A stretch of 64,000 nt of DNA from positions 29,337,501 to 29,401,500 of the forward strand of contig CP141130.1 of assembly GCA_035236585.1 (NCBI GenBank), given 5' to 3'. The stretch is from Warburgia ugandensis (Eukaryota > Streptophyta > Magnoliopsida > Canellales > Canellaceae). Shown one piece after another: positions 33,225 to 44,689 of the stretch. A program made the translations under genes and the position numbers. The first letter of the stretch is position 1; every line of letters begins with the position of its first letter. Below the pieces are notes generated by a model, which saw nothing but the letters and a program-made list of their open reading frames with translations, was not told where the DNA came from and did no database searches.

Positions 33225-33745
33225 TAGGACAAATACTGAATAACTATCCTATATTCTTTTACACTAAATAGGACAGTTTCTGAGTAACAGTCCTATATTT
33301 AAATTGATATAGGACAGTTAATAAATAGCCGTCCTATATTTTATACATTATATAGGACGGTTAATAAGTAACCATCCTATATAATTAAAGGTTTTAACAG
33401 TCCTGTATTTTTATAGGTTCTATAAGACAGTTAACACAAAATCGTCTTATATTTTTATACGTTCTATAAGATGATTAATAATTAACTGTCCTATGGATGG
33501 TTATTAAGTAGGCGTCCTATATTTTAAGGTTCTATAGGACAGTGATTAGGTAACCGTCCTATATTTTTAAGGTTCTATAGGACGGTTATTTAATAACCGT
33601 CATATATTTTAAGGTTTTATAGGATGGTTATTAAGTAACCGTCCTATATTTTAAGATTATATAGGACGGTTATTTGTTAACTGTCCTATATTTAATTAGT
33701 TATATAGGACCAATACTAAATGCCCGTCCTATATTAGTTAAAAAG
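33225..33745. repeat. Palindromic repeat array A (TATAGGACGGTTA / TAACCGTCCTATA)
   Basis: About ten imperfect units with a spacing of roughly 50-60 bp. Each is a short hairpin: TATAGGACGGTTA, a few bases, then TAACCGTCCTATA, separated by linkers such as 'ttttaaggttc'. Arrays B (38817-39116) and C (41135-41762) have the same unit. Subterminal palindromic repeats of this kind are known from CACTA (En/Spm) transposons, where they bind the element's regulatory protein. No CACTA terminal sequence could be found next to this array. Confidence 0.85.
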
Positions 33746-33779
33746 TATAAGCGTTCTAGTATTACTGTCTAAGTGTCCA

Positions 33780-34310
33780 ATGTGTCCACACACAATTCTC
33801 TCCATACACAACCTCACATATCACAACCCTGTCTGCTTGAAGCCTTGAACACACCAACCTCACATAGTTAAAAATTTGAAATAAAGAAAGCACACACATT
33901 GACACATACTTGAATTAAAAGAAAAATGAAATACATCCATAGAAATGGATTGATGTGACAAAATAACACATTCGCATTATATAACCTGCTATATTTATAA
34001 TCATTGTGCACATTCACTTCCAACATTCTATAACTTCTCTATACAGTTCACATTGAATTGAACAAACAAAAGCACGCCCAATCACTCATACATGATACAT
34101 TCACTCTTCTTCATGGACAGCCACATCCCATATCATATGTCTGGTTCAAGACACCAACTTCACATTCCCATAATTGAAAGTTTGAAAGAAAGAAAGCACA
34201 TACATTGACACATAGTATACTTCAATCAAAAGAAAAATAGAACACATCCATAGAAATGAACTGATCTTTGTATTATATTTGAGTAAAATGTATATATATA
34301 TATGATTGAT
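33780..34310. repeat. Imperfect 300-bp duplication next to array A
   Basis: The stretch at about 33840-33955 (cacaccaacctcacat...gaaagcacacacattgacacat...catccatagaaatgg) recurs at about 34141-34262 with moderate divergence, a period of about 301 bp. It is non-coding. A short TA run lies at about 34292-34303. Confidence 0.7.
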
Positions 34311-34529
34311 ACATTCATTTACATCACTGAACTACAAATTAAAATTCATAATATGATCTATCCATTCCATTCTAATATCGTCTAGGTCCAACTGGAAGTA
34401 ACTCTTGCTTCTCAAATCTGCCTGCAAGAAACATATAATAACTTAGTTCAGATATGTAATCTTGGATTTAGTCAGGAAATATACATAACAAAAATGTAAC
34501 ATTGGTCAGTAGTCTTACCTTTCTCAATT

Positions 34530-35640
34530 GTGAGATTGTAAATCAATCGCAAATGAGGGGTCTCATGTATTTGAGAACATAATACCCACACTCCCAATTG
34601 GATTTTTGTTTAGGGCACTTCACACCAATGTCACCAAAGACAATAGAAAAGGTTCAAATATCATGTCAAATAAATTCAGGTTTAAAATTATAGTAAAAAG
34701 TCTAAATAGCAGTAATTAGTAAACCTTACCTTGGTCTTCTTTCAGTTGAGTTTTGCTACGTGGTCAATACCTTCCCGCTTAACCCATTTATGCCATGCAC
34801 TACACATATATAATTGAAAAGCATTAGATTATGAATATTATGATAGTTGTCACTTATTAGGAGAGTAGTTATATTATAATGAAAGAAATAATAAAGACTT
34901 GCTTGTTTATAATTTTCATCAGGTGTTCCAGAATGTGTGCTCTACACGAATCGAAAAATATTACATGGCCACCATGCACATCCAAAGCTAGCAGCATCCA
35001 ATGGGACATATAAAAACAATAATTCAATTGTATGTTCTCAAATCTTAACTGATATAGATATTCATGTGTATGAATTATGAAATTGAAATGACATAATTTA
35101 GCAACATATGTTACAACATACCCGTTATTGTAGGGAATCAGTAAGGCTTACCCCTTCGTACAATGCATGAGCCCAGGAATGATATCTTTACTTTGTTTGT
35201 CCATGGGAAAATTGTCCAATCGAAAGACAAGAGAAGGGTCAAGGAACTTATAAATGTCATTGGCCTCTAATCTTTGCAACTTATCATGCAAATACCTACG
35301 TTAGGAACTTGGGTTAATGTCAAATAATTATCAAGTGTTATTAAAAAAGTAAGTAATGTTACTTTGATTTGTAAATTTGTAATAGTCTAACTCTAATAGA
35401 GCAATTACACAACGACATACCCTATATAGACGACAATGTGCATGTTGTCCAATTAAGCCATATTACATATAGCTAAAAGGTCTTCCTTGAAGAGTGGAAT
35501 CTCAACCACATTGTCTACAAGCACACCTGCCTCTATCCTTACGGGGCTCATTTCCTTATCTTCATTGGCCAGTCTATATAGTACCCTTAGGAATGGAGAC
35601 GTGTTAGGTGGAACCTTTACTTGATCCCTATACTATAGAT
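34530..35640 (-). CDS. Ulp1-type (C48) cysteine protease remnant inside the CACTA-like block
   Basis: Minus-strand pieces show all four catalytic positions. His is in MSHWMLLALDVHGGHV (codon at 35001-35003), Asp in VIFFDSCRAH (34950-34952), and Gln and Cys in CPKQKSNWECGYYVLKYM (34606-34608 and 34588-34590). The pieces are separated by apparent introns; a further piece AWHKWVKREGIDHVAKLN at about 34740-34805 lies between them and ends in a stop. Ulp1 proteases cleave SUMO from proteins, and plant CACTA and some Mutator elements often carry one. No continuous frame longer than about 30 codons exists, so it is probably decayed, although every key residue is still readable. Confidence 0.7.
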
Positions 35641-36142
35641 GTAACATTTCAGAAATTAGTAATGAATATATACAACATATACTAGTTTACTAGCATATAT
35701 AAAAGAAGAGAGACATTGAGATCAAATTTTATCATATATTAGGATAAGGTGTTGATGATCATGATGATGAAAGTTAAAAGAAACACATGAATTCAATAAA
35801 ACACCTCTAATCATTACTTCAAGTAAGATTACAAGTTCTAACCTAGGATAAGATAATAAAACTTTTTTATCTCTAATCATTACTTCAACTAATAAGTTCA
35901 AAGCACTTGAAATGTAGTAAGTTCACATGTAACATGATACAACTATGCAAATATATAAAACTACCTGGCAATGATGGGACGGGGCTACACTAGCCACTGC
36001 GCCAGAATTTGCTAGCGGGGAGGTTCGCTTCAATTGCACCTTATGCTACTTTTGGTGATCCGACATGTTGCAGACAATATTAATCAATTAACAATTTAAG
36101 ATGACTTTAAAAAGGTAGTAGAAAATGATGTCATGACTACAA

Positions 36143-36526
36143 TTAGAATATATATACCTTGAAATTGGATATCATTGGTTTGATAAATTCCTCTAGCCAA
36201 CTCACATGATATCCAATTGCATCCCCAATAGTTTCAATATCATCCCCTTGTATTGGAAATGGAAGGGGAGAATTTGGTTGAATGGCAGCAGTAATGCACA
36301 TGCGCTTAGTATGTAGATGCATCAAGTTGCCATGCATGGTGGCAGAAGTCATGGGCCGAACTTCGTATAGTGTTACCACAACCACACAGTTCTCAGATAT
36401 ATGTAGCTGCAACATGCACTGACCCACCTGCATTTGAGAAATAACATATATATAATGATTAGTAATGTAAACTGAAAAGTTTACTAAATAATTAAACATT
36501 GTAAAAGTAAACATGTCAATATGCAT
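36143..36526 (-). CDS. CACTA-associated protein segment (DUF8039-like)
   Basis: A 127-codon frame whose core reads QCMLQLHISENCVVVV, then MTSATMHGNLMHLHTK, PLPFPIQGDDIETIGDAIG and HVSWLEEFI. It resembles the conserved domain following the coiled part of plant Ptta/En/Spm-type proteins (typical core 'ALLPVPIPGE...VRQAVGSHVAWP'). It has no catalytic residues. It follows the 36516-36770 frame and precedes the Ulp1 pieces in minus-strand order, as exons of one gene would. Confidence 0.6.
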   Translation of the reverse strand: MHIDMFTFTMFNYLVNFSVYITNHYIYVISQMQVGQCMLQLHISENCVVVVTLYEVRPMTSATMHGNLMHLHTKRMCITAAIQPNSPLPFPIQGDDIETIGDAIGYHVSWLEEFIKPMISNFKVYIF

Positions 36527-36770
36527 ACCTCATTGATAGAGACATCACCTTCAAATCTTGCTCTGCCACCTCTTCGTCTGATGGAGGAGTGTAGCTATTG
36601 TTAGATTGGGGTGGTTGAACTTGAACTTGAGGTTGAGCTTGAGCTTGAGCTTGAGGGACAACATCCTCATCCTGACATGAGGTTCTTTCACCACCTTGGA
36701 GTTTCTTCAACAAATGATCCTTCACCTTGCTATATATCTCCACAACAGTTTGCCTCTTCCATTCTTCCAA
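36516..36770 (-). CDS. Linker segment with Gln-rich repeat, CACTA-like block
   Basis: An 84-codon frame: MEEWKRQTVVEIYSKVKDHLLKK, then a Gln/Ala/Val/Pro repeat (QAQAQAQPQVQVQPPQ), then an acidic patch PPSDEEVAEQD. The coiled, charged start and low-complexity centre are usual for the middle of Ptta-type proteins. It is probably one exon of the same minus-strand gene as 36143-36526 and 37775-38269. Confidence 0.5.
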   Translation of the reverse strand: MEEWKRQTVVEIYSKVKDHLLKKLQGGERTSCQDEDVVPQAQAQAQPQVQVQPPQSNNSYTPPSDEEVAEQDLKVMSLSMRYAY

Positions 36771-37774
36771 TTCTTGCAGTGTAGAGCCTTTTGTTTAGGG
36801 AAGAACTTGGAAGGAACAACACCGTGACCTTGGCCCCTTACCTGGCCAGGGTGCTCATCCTTGTTGCCCATTGCCCTATACAGGATGTCCCCCTTTGCAG
36901 TAGTGTTGCTAAGAGTCCCTGTAGTTGTACTTTCTTAGTTCAACTCTTCCTGCACATGTAAATATCATAACATGATCAAATCCCTATTATATATGTAATA
37001 TTTATATAATGCAAGAGTATAAAAGTATAAAACTAGTTAACTAGGTAGTAGGCACATAAAGTAAAAGTATAAAACTTAAAGTCTTAAACCACTTACAATT
37101 CGTATTGCAATTGTTGCAGTTGTTTCGTTAGTAAAGGTCTGGGAGTTACGCCCTTTCGAATGTGCCATTTTCTAAAGAAGAGCACAATCGATGGGCTCTG
37201 TTGTCTTAACCTCCTTTTGCTATTAAGAGAGAAACTAAGTTAGAGTTAATAAAATAAAAATCTACTATGATTAAACAGAAATGAAATGTCACATGATATA
37301 CTTCTTATACCTCTAATCATGTGTAGTCAACCCTTGAAAGGTGGTGCTGCATATGATTAGTTGCATGTACCATTTGTCCTTTTATACGCTTTGCTTGGAC
37401 ATCAAAGTAATATGATCAAAATAAAATCAACTATAATAATTACAAGAATTAAAATTTAGCTTGGCTAATTCTAGTTGTGATTACCTCAAAATCAGGAGAT
37501 AGCCTAAACTGTATGAATTGATTCCATGCTTCTTGGTCAATGAAGCAGGAATACAATTGGCATTTGGAAGTATGTACTTCCTTGCACGCTCACTTTTCCA
37601 TTTCCTTCATTGTTCACCAGCTCCTTGCAATGCTTGCTTATTGCAATCATCAAATACCACAAAGGCAAACTACAAAACAAAAGAAGAACAAGTTAGTAAC
37701 TACTTATTAGTGAGCAATGACTTAGTGACTTAGTGTATCATATGCAAAGAAAAACAATATCTATAAGGGACATA

Positions 37775-38269
37775 TTATGTTATATGTAGGAAGAATTTAC
37801 ATACCTTAACCATTTCCCATATTGCATCTTTGACTTCTAGTGATACAAGTCTCCAATCAATCACTAAGATTGGCACTAGTCTTCTAATAGTGCACCATAT
37901 GAAGCTAGCATAAGCATATGCACTACCACCTATCGGTTGGCCTTTACTATTGAATTGTATAGTTTCTTTTATTCCCTTTGATGATCTCTTATTTATATGT
38001 TCTATTTGTGTTAGCCCCCTGGGCTTTCTCTTGACAGGTGGTGTTACTAGTGGACATGTGCTCAATAGCCTCAATTGTTCTTCTTCTATGTGTTGTAATT
38101 GTTGTTCTTGTTCTACTTCTACCTCTTCTAAATGTTCTTGTACTACTTCTTCATGTTCATGTTCTAATTCTATTTCTTCATGTTCAATGTTTGCTTCACA
38201 AATGAAAATTGAAATGACTACAGTTAGAAAAGTGAAAAGTGTAAGTGAAATAACTTGTGTCAGATGCAA
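37775..38269 (-). CDS. Ptta/En/Spm-type (Transposase_24-like) protein, N-terminal segment
   Basis: A 164-codon frame. After a Glu/Gln-rich stretch (EHEHEEVVQEHLEEVEVEQE) comes the recognisable core KRKPRGLTQIEHINKRSSKG, then IKETIQFNSKGQPIGGSAYAY and VPILVIDWRLVSLEVKDAIWEMV. Plant Ptta-type proteins read 'RGPT...VEFNEWGQPVG...LVPI...DWR.LP...K..LW' here. This is the accessory protein of CACTA-like elements rather than the TNP2 transposase, which I do not find. The coding direction and order (this, then 36.5, 36.1 and 34.5-35.6 kb) fit one multi-exon minus-strand gene. Confidence 0.7.
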   Translation of the reverse strand: MHLTQVISLTLFTFLTVVISIFICEANIEHEEIELEHEHEEVVQEHLEEVEVEQEQQLQHIEEEQLRLLSTCPLVTPPVKRKPRGLTQIEHINKRSSKGIKETIQFNSKGQPIGGSAYAYASFIWCTIRRLVPILVIDWRLVSLEVKDAIWEMVKVCKFFLHIT

Positions 38270-38816
38270 TCATGAATCATGCAGATGTAGATCGAAGTTG
38301 TATAAGCTTGCAACCATGCATATTGCAGATGAAGAATATTGTTAACCTTAACGATTTGACCATATCTTGTGAGAGGTGTTGTAATAAGAGTGTTATATAA
38401 CAAAAAATAGGGTAGAAAATTGTGACACAAAGATTCTAAGAGCAAAACCAGGTTACCTGATGAAGCTCCTTCCATTGCCTCTTATTGTTTTTCTTATATT
38501 TGTCTTCTTCTTCTCTCCTTTGTCTCTCTCTCCTCCTCCTCCTTCTTTTTCTTATTACTTGAGGACCTTGAGGTGTAACAGGCACTTAGGTAGCGGTGAG
38601 TGGTTGGTTTCTGAGTTTCTCCCTTTCTCTCTCACTCTCTAGTTCTTCTCTCCCCTTGATCGGCTAGCATGCTTTCTTTCTCCCTCTATCTCCTTCTTCT
38701 TCTCACTCTTCTGGTCTTTGCCCTGGTTCTGGTTGAAGGGGGTTAGGGCACAAATGTGAAGTGAAACATTGAAAGGCAGGAGAAAGAAAGGTTCATAATG
38801 TATAATAGAAAGATAA

Positions 38817-39116
38817 ATATAGGATGGTTCTAACATAATAGTCCTATATCATCAAAACAATATAGGACCGCTCTATGAAAACCTTCCTATATTATGATAA
38901 CTAGAGGATGGTTATTAATTAACAGTTCTTTATTTAGTAATAATCACAGGATGGTTTATAAATAACCGTCCTATAACTAACAAGCATCAGATTCACAATA
39001 TAGGACAATTAGTAAATAATTGTCCTATACTTATACAAAATATAGGATTGTTATTGCATAATCGTCTTATATTATTCTGTTATAAAGGATGGTTTTGTAT
39101 TAATCATCCTATAGTT
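38817..39116. repeat. Palindromic repeat array B
   Basis: Five to six diverged units of the same TATAGGAcGGTTa...taaCCgTCCTATA hairpin as arrays A and C. It lies just upstream of the minus-strand Ptta-like gene, on the opposite side from array A, so A and B may be the two subterminal zones of one 5.9-kb element. Confidence 0.8.
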
Positions 39117-39234
39117 CCTAAATATAGCAAATTGAATAATTGATATAGTAGTAGATTTTAGGCTACTAGGCTATAGCTAGTTGTGCACAATGAAATTAAA
39201 TAATTGATATTGCTTAAGCCTTAAAGCATAAAGA

Positions 39235-39475
39235 ATCTTAGTTGAGGATGAGCTTAAAAAGAGTTATGTAAGTAACTCATTATTTGAGGATGAGTAAAGA
39301 AAGAGTTATGTAATTAACTCATTGTTGAGGATGAGTATGTAACTCATTAGTTGATGATAAGTAAAGAAAGAGTCATGTAATTAACTCATTAGGTGAGAAT
39401 GAGAATAGAAGGAGTTATGTAATTAACTCATTAGGTGAGAATGAGAATAGAAACAGTTAATGTAATTACCTGATG
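39235..39475. repeat. Minisatellite beside array B
   Basis: About five tandem units of roughly 40-50 bp built on 'ttgaggatgagtaaagaaagagttatgtaattaactcatta'. Each includes the inverted word 'gagtta...taactc', so each can fold. The last two units are nearly identical. Confidence 0.85.
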
Positions 39476-39676
39476 AAGGAATAGTAGAATATAATTAGGT
39501 ATTACTTAGTGAAATAACTGGGGATACTACTTAGTAAGTTAAGAATCCTAATACAGGGAATAGTAAGAAACAAGTAAGAAAAACATTACAATGGGTAAAG
39601 ATGTAATGTATAATATGCAGGTCTAACCTGAAGTCTTAAGTAAACATACATGTATAGAAATAAAATACACCAATAC

Positions 39677-39677
<1 letters not shown>

Positions 39678-39751
<74 letters not shown>
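39678..39751. repeat. (TG)n microsatellite, about 37 units
   Basis: Uninterrupted TG dinucleotides. Non-coding. Confidence 0.98.
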
Positions 39752-39752
<1 letters not shown>

Positions 39753-41134
39753 TCTTTACTAAGTGAAATAGTGGAGTTTAAGAGAAAGAAGTAATAAATA
39801 TCAAAATATGATGGAAATAATGTAGAAGGATAAACTCCAACCTTTATAAGAATGGTAAAATAGAAACTTATGAGGAATAGGTGTTAGAAATAAATGAAAA
39901 TATTAGACTTATTATAAAATTTGAAAATAATAATAAAGGATAATAAATGATAATAATGAATGTAAATGTAAGAGTTAAAATTTCTACATAAGAGATAGTA
40001 ATATGGCAAAATTTTCAAAATAGGAATGATATTATTTGGGAAGAATTTTAGGAGATAAATAAGTTTAGTAAAGGAGAAGAGTTTGACAATGATAAATAAT
40101 ATTTGATAAAAAAATTAGAGCATGAAGAAGTGATCTTTAAAACTTGAATAAAATGACAAAGAAAATGAGATATAGAGATATATGGAAATGGGAAAATGAA
40201 ATCCCAAACATATTAAGAAAAACAAGTAAACCATGATAATATTTGCTTAGCAAACAAATTCTAGTTCATACATATGGTGCAACAAATATGAATTTACCAA
40301 GTTATAAACTATATTGGTATAATAACTCAATTGTTGAATTAGCACAAAAGCTTATCAAGAATTAGAGGGATATTGATATGATAACTTTGGTGAAACTAAA
40401 AATAATTATGGACTGTAGTCTATAGTGAAAAGAAGTACATTTGGCATTAATGGTAAAATGATCATGAAAAAATAAAAATGTTGAATGATATTACTAAGAG
40501 TGAGTACCTTTTACTCTACATGGATGAGTAATTCCCAATCTATTATCATCAATTGGAAGTTTGAAATGAGAAAAATTAGTAAGAAATCAAAACAAATCTT
40601 GAGTTATATGAGTTGGATAAATGATATTCATGAATTTGATGAAAATGAGATATATGAGATCAATTGGTGATGACATATGGAATTAGTATAAGAAAGTCAT
40701 GAGCATTTATACAATGTATGACACTTACAAAACTTGTTAACTATCTAGCAAGTGTAAGTAAATGTAGAGTCAGATTAAAGGAAGTAACATTATAGTCATA
40801 TGTGCAAGATTAGACAACCAAAGCCAAGTGTAGCTAAGATGTCCCCAATTAAACATGTCAAAGTTGAGGTATGGTCTTCAAACCACCTCCTTGACAAGTT
40901 TTTTTCATCGCGCGCACTTGCCCTACCGACACCTACATTGCTTTTAACTTTTAGGGTTTTTACATTTTGATTTTGTTTTGCCGCCACTGCAAGGAGCCCA
41001 CATGTCAGATGTCAAAATGTTTGAAGTTTCATTAATTGGAGTTTGGAGGAGGTTGTCCGGCAGGCCGACAGCTAGGTGGTATGGCAGACTAGCACAGACA
41101 CGGACACAGGCACATCAATGATGTAACATAAATA
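39752..41134. other. AT-rich non-coding filler in the composite
   Basis: Purine-biased AT-rich sequence with no recognisable domain and no trace of a TNP2 transposase. Between 40840 and 41110 the composition becomes more balanced (gtccggcaggccgacagc...). The frame at 40485-40670 is a composition artefact. Confidence 0.45.
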
Positions 41135-41762
41135 AAGGACGGTTACAAAATAGCCATCCTTTATGTTTTAAAATATAGGACAGTTCAGAAATACCAATCC
41201 TATATTTTATTAAAGAAAGTTATCAATTATCAAAAATAAGTTGGGATCCTTATTATATAATATAGGATGGTTATGAATTAACCGTCTTGTATGTTTAAAA
41301 ATATAGGACGGTTTGTACATAATGGTCCTATATTAGATAAATATACAATACATAATATAGGACAGGTTTCAAATAACCGTCCTATATATATATAGGCCGA
41401 GTGTTTCCTAATTGTCCTATATTACTGACAAATTACTTATATATACTTAAAGGATGGTATATTTGTAAAAATATATAGGACGGTTTATTATTACCCATCC
41501 TATATGTTTCTCAAATTATAGGATTGTTATTTTTTAACCATCCTATATTTTTAATTAAAATAGGACAGTTATTCATTAATCATCTTATTTGTTTCTCCAA
41601 ATTATAGGATTGTTATGTTTTAACCATCCTATATTTTTAATTAAAATAGGACAGTTATTTATTAACCGTCCTATACTTTCCAATAATATAGGACGATTAT
41701 GTTGTAACGGTCCTTTATTTTGTGACATTATAGGACTATTGTTATCAAACCATCTTATATTA
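41135..41762. repeat. Palindromic repeat array C
   Basis: About ten units of the TATAGGACGGTTAT...TAACCGTCCTATA hairpin, with linkers such as 'tttttaattaaaa' and 'gtttctccaaatta'. The two units near 41515-41660 are close copies of each other. It ends about 360 bp before the hAT transposase. Clean element termini could not be located on its right side. Confidence 0.85.
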
Positions 41763-42119
41763 GGTTTTTAATTTACCTTTTATTTACTAAATCAATGCGA
41801 GAGAGAGGAAAGAATAATGCATTTACAGTTTACACTTAGATCTTTTGCATGAAACGGTAAAAGCCCTAGCTGGTTTTACATCTCTTTCAGTTTTTTTCTT
41901 CCCAGATATCTTCAAAACTTCAACCATTCTTACCCAACGAGGAGCACACCTACAGCACGTCAGGTATGTGTTTCTTTTTTGTTATTTCTTTATCATTTTA
42001 TTTCTCTTTTCATTCCTCACTCCCTTATTATTAATTGGTGTTTACTATGAAGTGTGAACTAAAATTTGGTTGTCAATTGCAATATAAGCACAAGTTGGGA
42101 GCAATGATATTTTTGATAA

Positions 42120-44453
42120 TTTGAATATGCTGCACGACAATGACGATGATGAGCTTGTTGATTTGAAGAACATGGAGTTAGTTTCAAAATCCAATAGAGG
42201 TAAAAAGCATAAGAAGCTAATGTCTCTAGCTTAGAATTTTTTTGAACACCTTCTGGTATCAGAAGATGGAAGGCAAAGGTGTAAATGCAAGAAGTGCTCT
42301 ATGATATATATTTGCAATAGCAAATTTAGTACAGGTAACCTAAAACATCATATAAAGACTTTTCAACGGAGCTCGTCTCGTGATATAGGTCAGTTGCTTT
42401 TATCTCAAAGTTAGAGGAGTATGTCACTAAGTTCAGATAAGTTTGATCTTGAAGTTTTTCATGAGATAGTAGCAATTGCAGTTTTTATGCATGATTTGCC
42501 TTTCCAATTTGTTGAGTATGATGGAATTAGAGCTGTACTAAAATATTTGCATGCAGATTTGCATTTGATTAGTAGAAGTACAGTAAAAGCAGATGTTCTA
42601 AGAATGTATAAAAGAGAAAAAGGTAAGATAAAAGGGATGTTAGAGTAGGCACCTGATAGGATAAGTTTGACATCTGATTTGTGGACTTCTTGTATTACTG
42701 ATGATTTTATAAGTCTCACAGCACATTTTCTAGGTAGTGACTGGGTCTTACATAAGAGGATATTAAATTTTTGTTTCCTACCACCTCCACATAATGGAAT
42801 ATCATTAGCAGAAAAGGTATACTCATTATTGGTAGAATGGAGGATTGACAAAAAGATTTTTTTAATCACTTTAGACAATTCTTCTACTAATGATTCTTCT
42901 ATTGAGCTGTTAAGGCATCAATTAAACATCAGAAACACTCTTGTTTGTGGTGGAGAGTTCCTTCATCTTCGCTATTATTGTTGTCATGTTTTGAATTTGA
43001 TTGTGCAAGATGGTTTGAAAGAAATAGATGAGGCTATTCAAAAAATTCGAGAGAGTATCATGTATGTCAAAGCATTGCAAGATAGATTTTTTTTTTTTTT
43101 AAGAGTGTGTGAATCACATGCCAATTGAGACAAAAAAGGGCTTAAGATAAGATTGCCTTATAAGATGGATTTCAACTTATATGATGCTTGAAAGTGCTCT
43201 TTGTTACCAGCGTGCATTTTGTTACTTAGAACTAAGTGACTTAAATTATAAGCACTGTCCTTCTATCGATAAATGGGAAAAGGCTACAAAAGTTTTGAAG
43301 TTTTTGGTTGTTTTTTATGATGCTACCTGCATATTTTTTGGATCCAAATATCTTACAACAAATCTCTACTTTCGTGTAGCATTTGTAATTTATTTGAGTT
43401 TAACACAATACATGAGAAGTGATGATAACTATATGAAGCGTATGTTCACCCATATGTGTACTAAGTTTTCAAAGTACTGGTTTGAATTCAGCACCATTTT
43501 AGCAATTACATGTGTGTTGGATCCTTGATATAAGCTCTCCTTTGTGGAATTATCATAGAAGAAATTGTTTGGTAATGGTTGCTTGGAGTTTGCTCAAGTT
43601 TGAAAAAAGTTATTCTCTCTCTTTAATGAATATAAGGTTAAGAGTTCCCCTAATCCTTCCTCATCTTCCCTGATAGCTAGAGGTAGTGCTCTTGATGCTG
43701 ATGATAAACAGAACTTATCATATAGTCAAGAGGTTTTAGATGTCATGAAGGTAATTATATTTATAATTATATCTTTCATTATATATCGCTTAGGATATTA
43801 AAATTTATTATGAATTGTCTTATATTAAGTTGAATAATATAATTGCATTTGCATTAGGAATTTGATTCATTTGAAAGTGAAGAATGTTCTTTGGCTATGC
43901 AAAAATCATAATTAGAGCTTTATTTGGATGAACTAAGGTTGCAAGAGTCAAAGCTAGACATTCTTGCATTCTGGAAAGGCAATCAATATAGGTTGATTGA
44001 TTAATAATCTCTTATCTCATAAAAATAATATTTTTTGTAATCTTATTTACATTTATATTTGATTAAAATGTTGATTTTAGGTATCTTGAACTTACTCCTA
44101 TGGCTCGTGATGTCTTAAGCATTCCTATATCTACAATTGCATTGGAGTATGCTTTTGGCATTAGTGGTCGGGTTTTTGACCAATATAGAACTACTTTAAA
44201 GCTAGATACAGTGCAAGCATTGATTTGTATTAGAGATTGGCTATATGGATTGAAAGGTAATAATTTATGATTCTATATTTAAACTATATTTTATGTGAGC
44301 TTAGTAATGACTAACGTATGTTTATTCTATATGATTGTAGACTCTGTCATTACAGTTGCCATTGATGAGTTTGCTGAGGACATTGTTAGCATAAGTAGCA
44401 GTGCAGGACCACCTCAACCAATTGAATACTCTGGAACAATTCATTTTAATTAA
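42120..44453 (+). pseudogene. hAT transposase (BED zinc finger, RICESLEEPER-type), broken
   Basis: In order: a BED zinc finger at about 42225-42360 (CKCKKC...FSTGNLKHHIK); the N-terminal domain at 42421-42648 (FDLEVFHEIVAIAVFMHDLPFQFVE); the RNase-H-like core at 42667-43128 (LTSDLWTSCITDDFISLTAHF, then LITLDNSSTND and RYYCCHVLNLIVQDGL); an insertion-domain piece at 43181-43528; and the C-terminal dimerisation exon at 44081-44256 (LSIPISTIALEYAFGISGRV, ALICIRDWLYG). A last exon at 44341-44453 ends IEYSGTIHFN. Breaks: an in-frame TAG at 42646-42648, a stop just before 42421, a TAG inside the BED region, and a frame change after the T run near 43088. GT-AG introns remain at 44257-44340. It cannot make a full transposase. 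Confidence 0.9.
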
Positions 44454-44689
44454 TTTGTATACTTTTCATAACTTATATTAATTTGTTATGTTTGATATAT
44501 TGATAGAAGTAGATTTCTCTCATGTGCTACTTAATCTCCAATTATTTACTACTATTGCAGTTATTTGATTCATTTGAATCTCTTTTAGGATCTTATGTGA
44601 GTGGTGTAAAGTTCTATGTTGCTTTTGAATAAAATGTTACAGAAACTTTATTGGTATGGATCAAGGTTTACCAATAGTCTAACTGTCTA

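Noticed and set aside
33181-33240. Search for CACTA terminal sequences at the edges of arrays A and C
   Set aside because: No CACTA...TAGTG pair with a 3-bp duplication could be found, so exact element ends are not claimed.
37950-38345. 131-codon Cys/Ser-rich frame on the plus strand
   Set aside because: Antisense shadow of the Glu/Gln-rich Ptta-like coding segment at 37775-38269.
38879-41767. Palindromic arrays considered as a CRISPR array
   Set aside because: Plant nuclear DNA; the units are imperfect palindromes with AT-rich linkers and no cas genes, matching transposon subterminal repeats.
42459-42878. 139-codon minus-strand frame
   Set aside because: Antisense shadow of the hAT transposase core.
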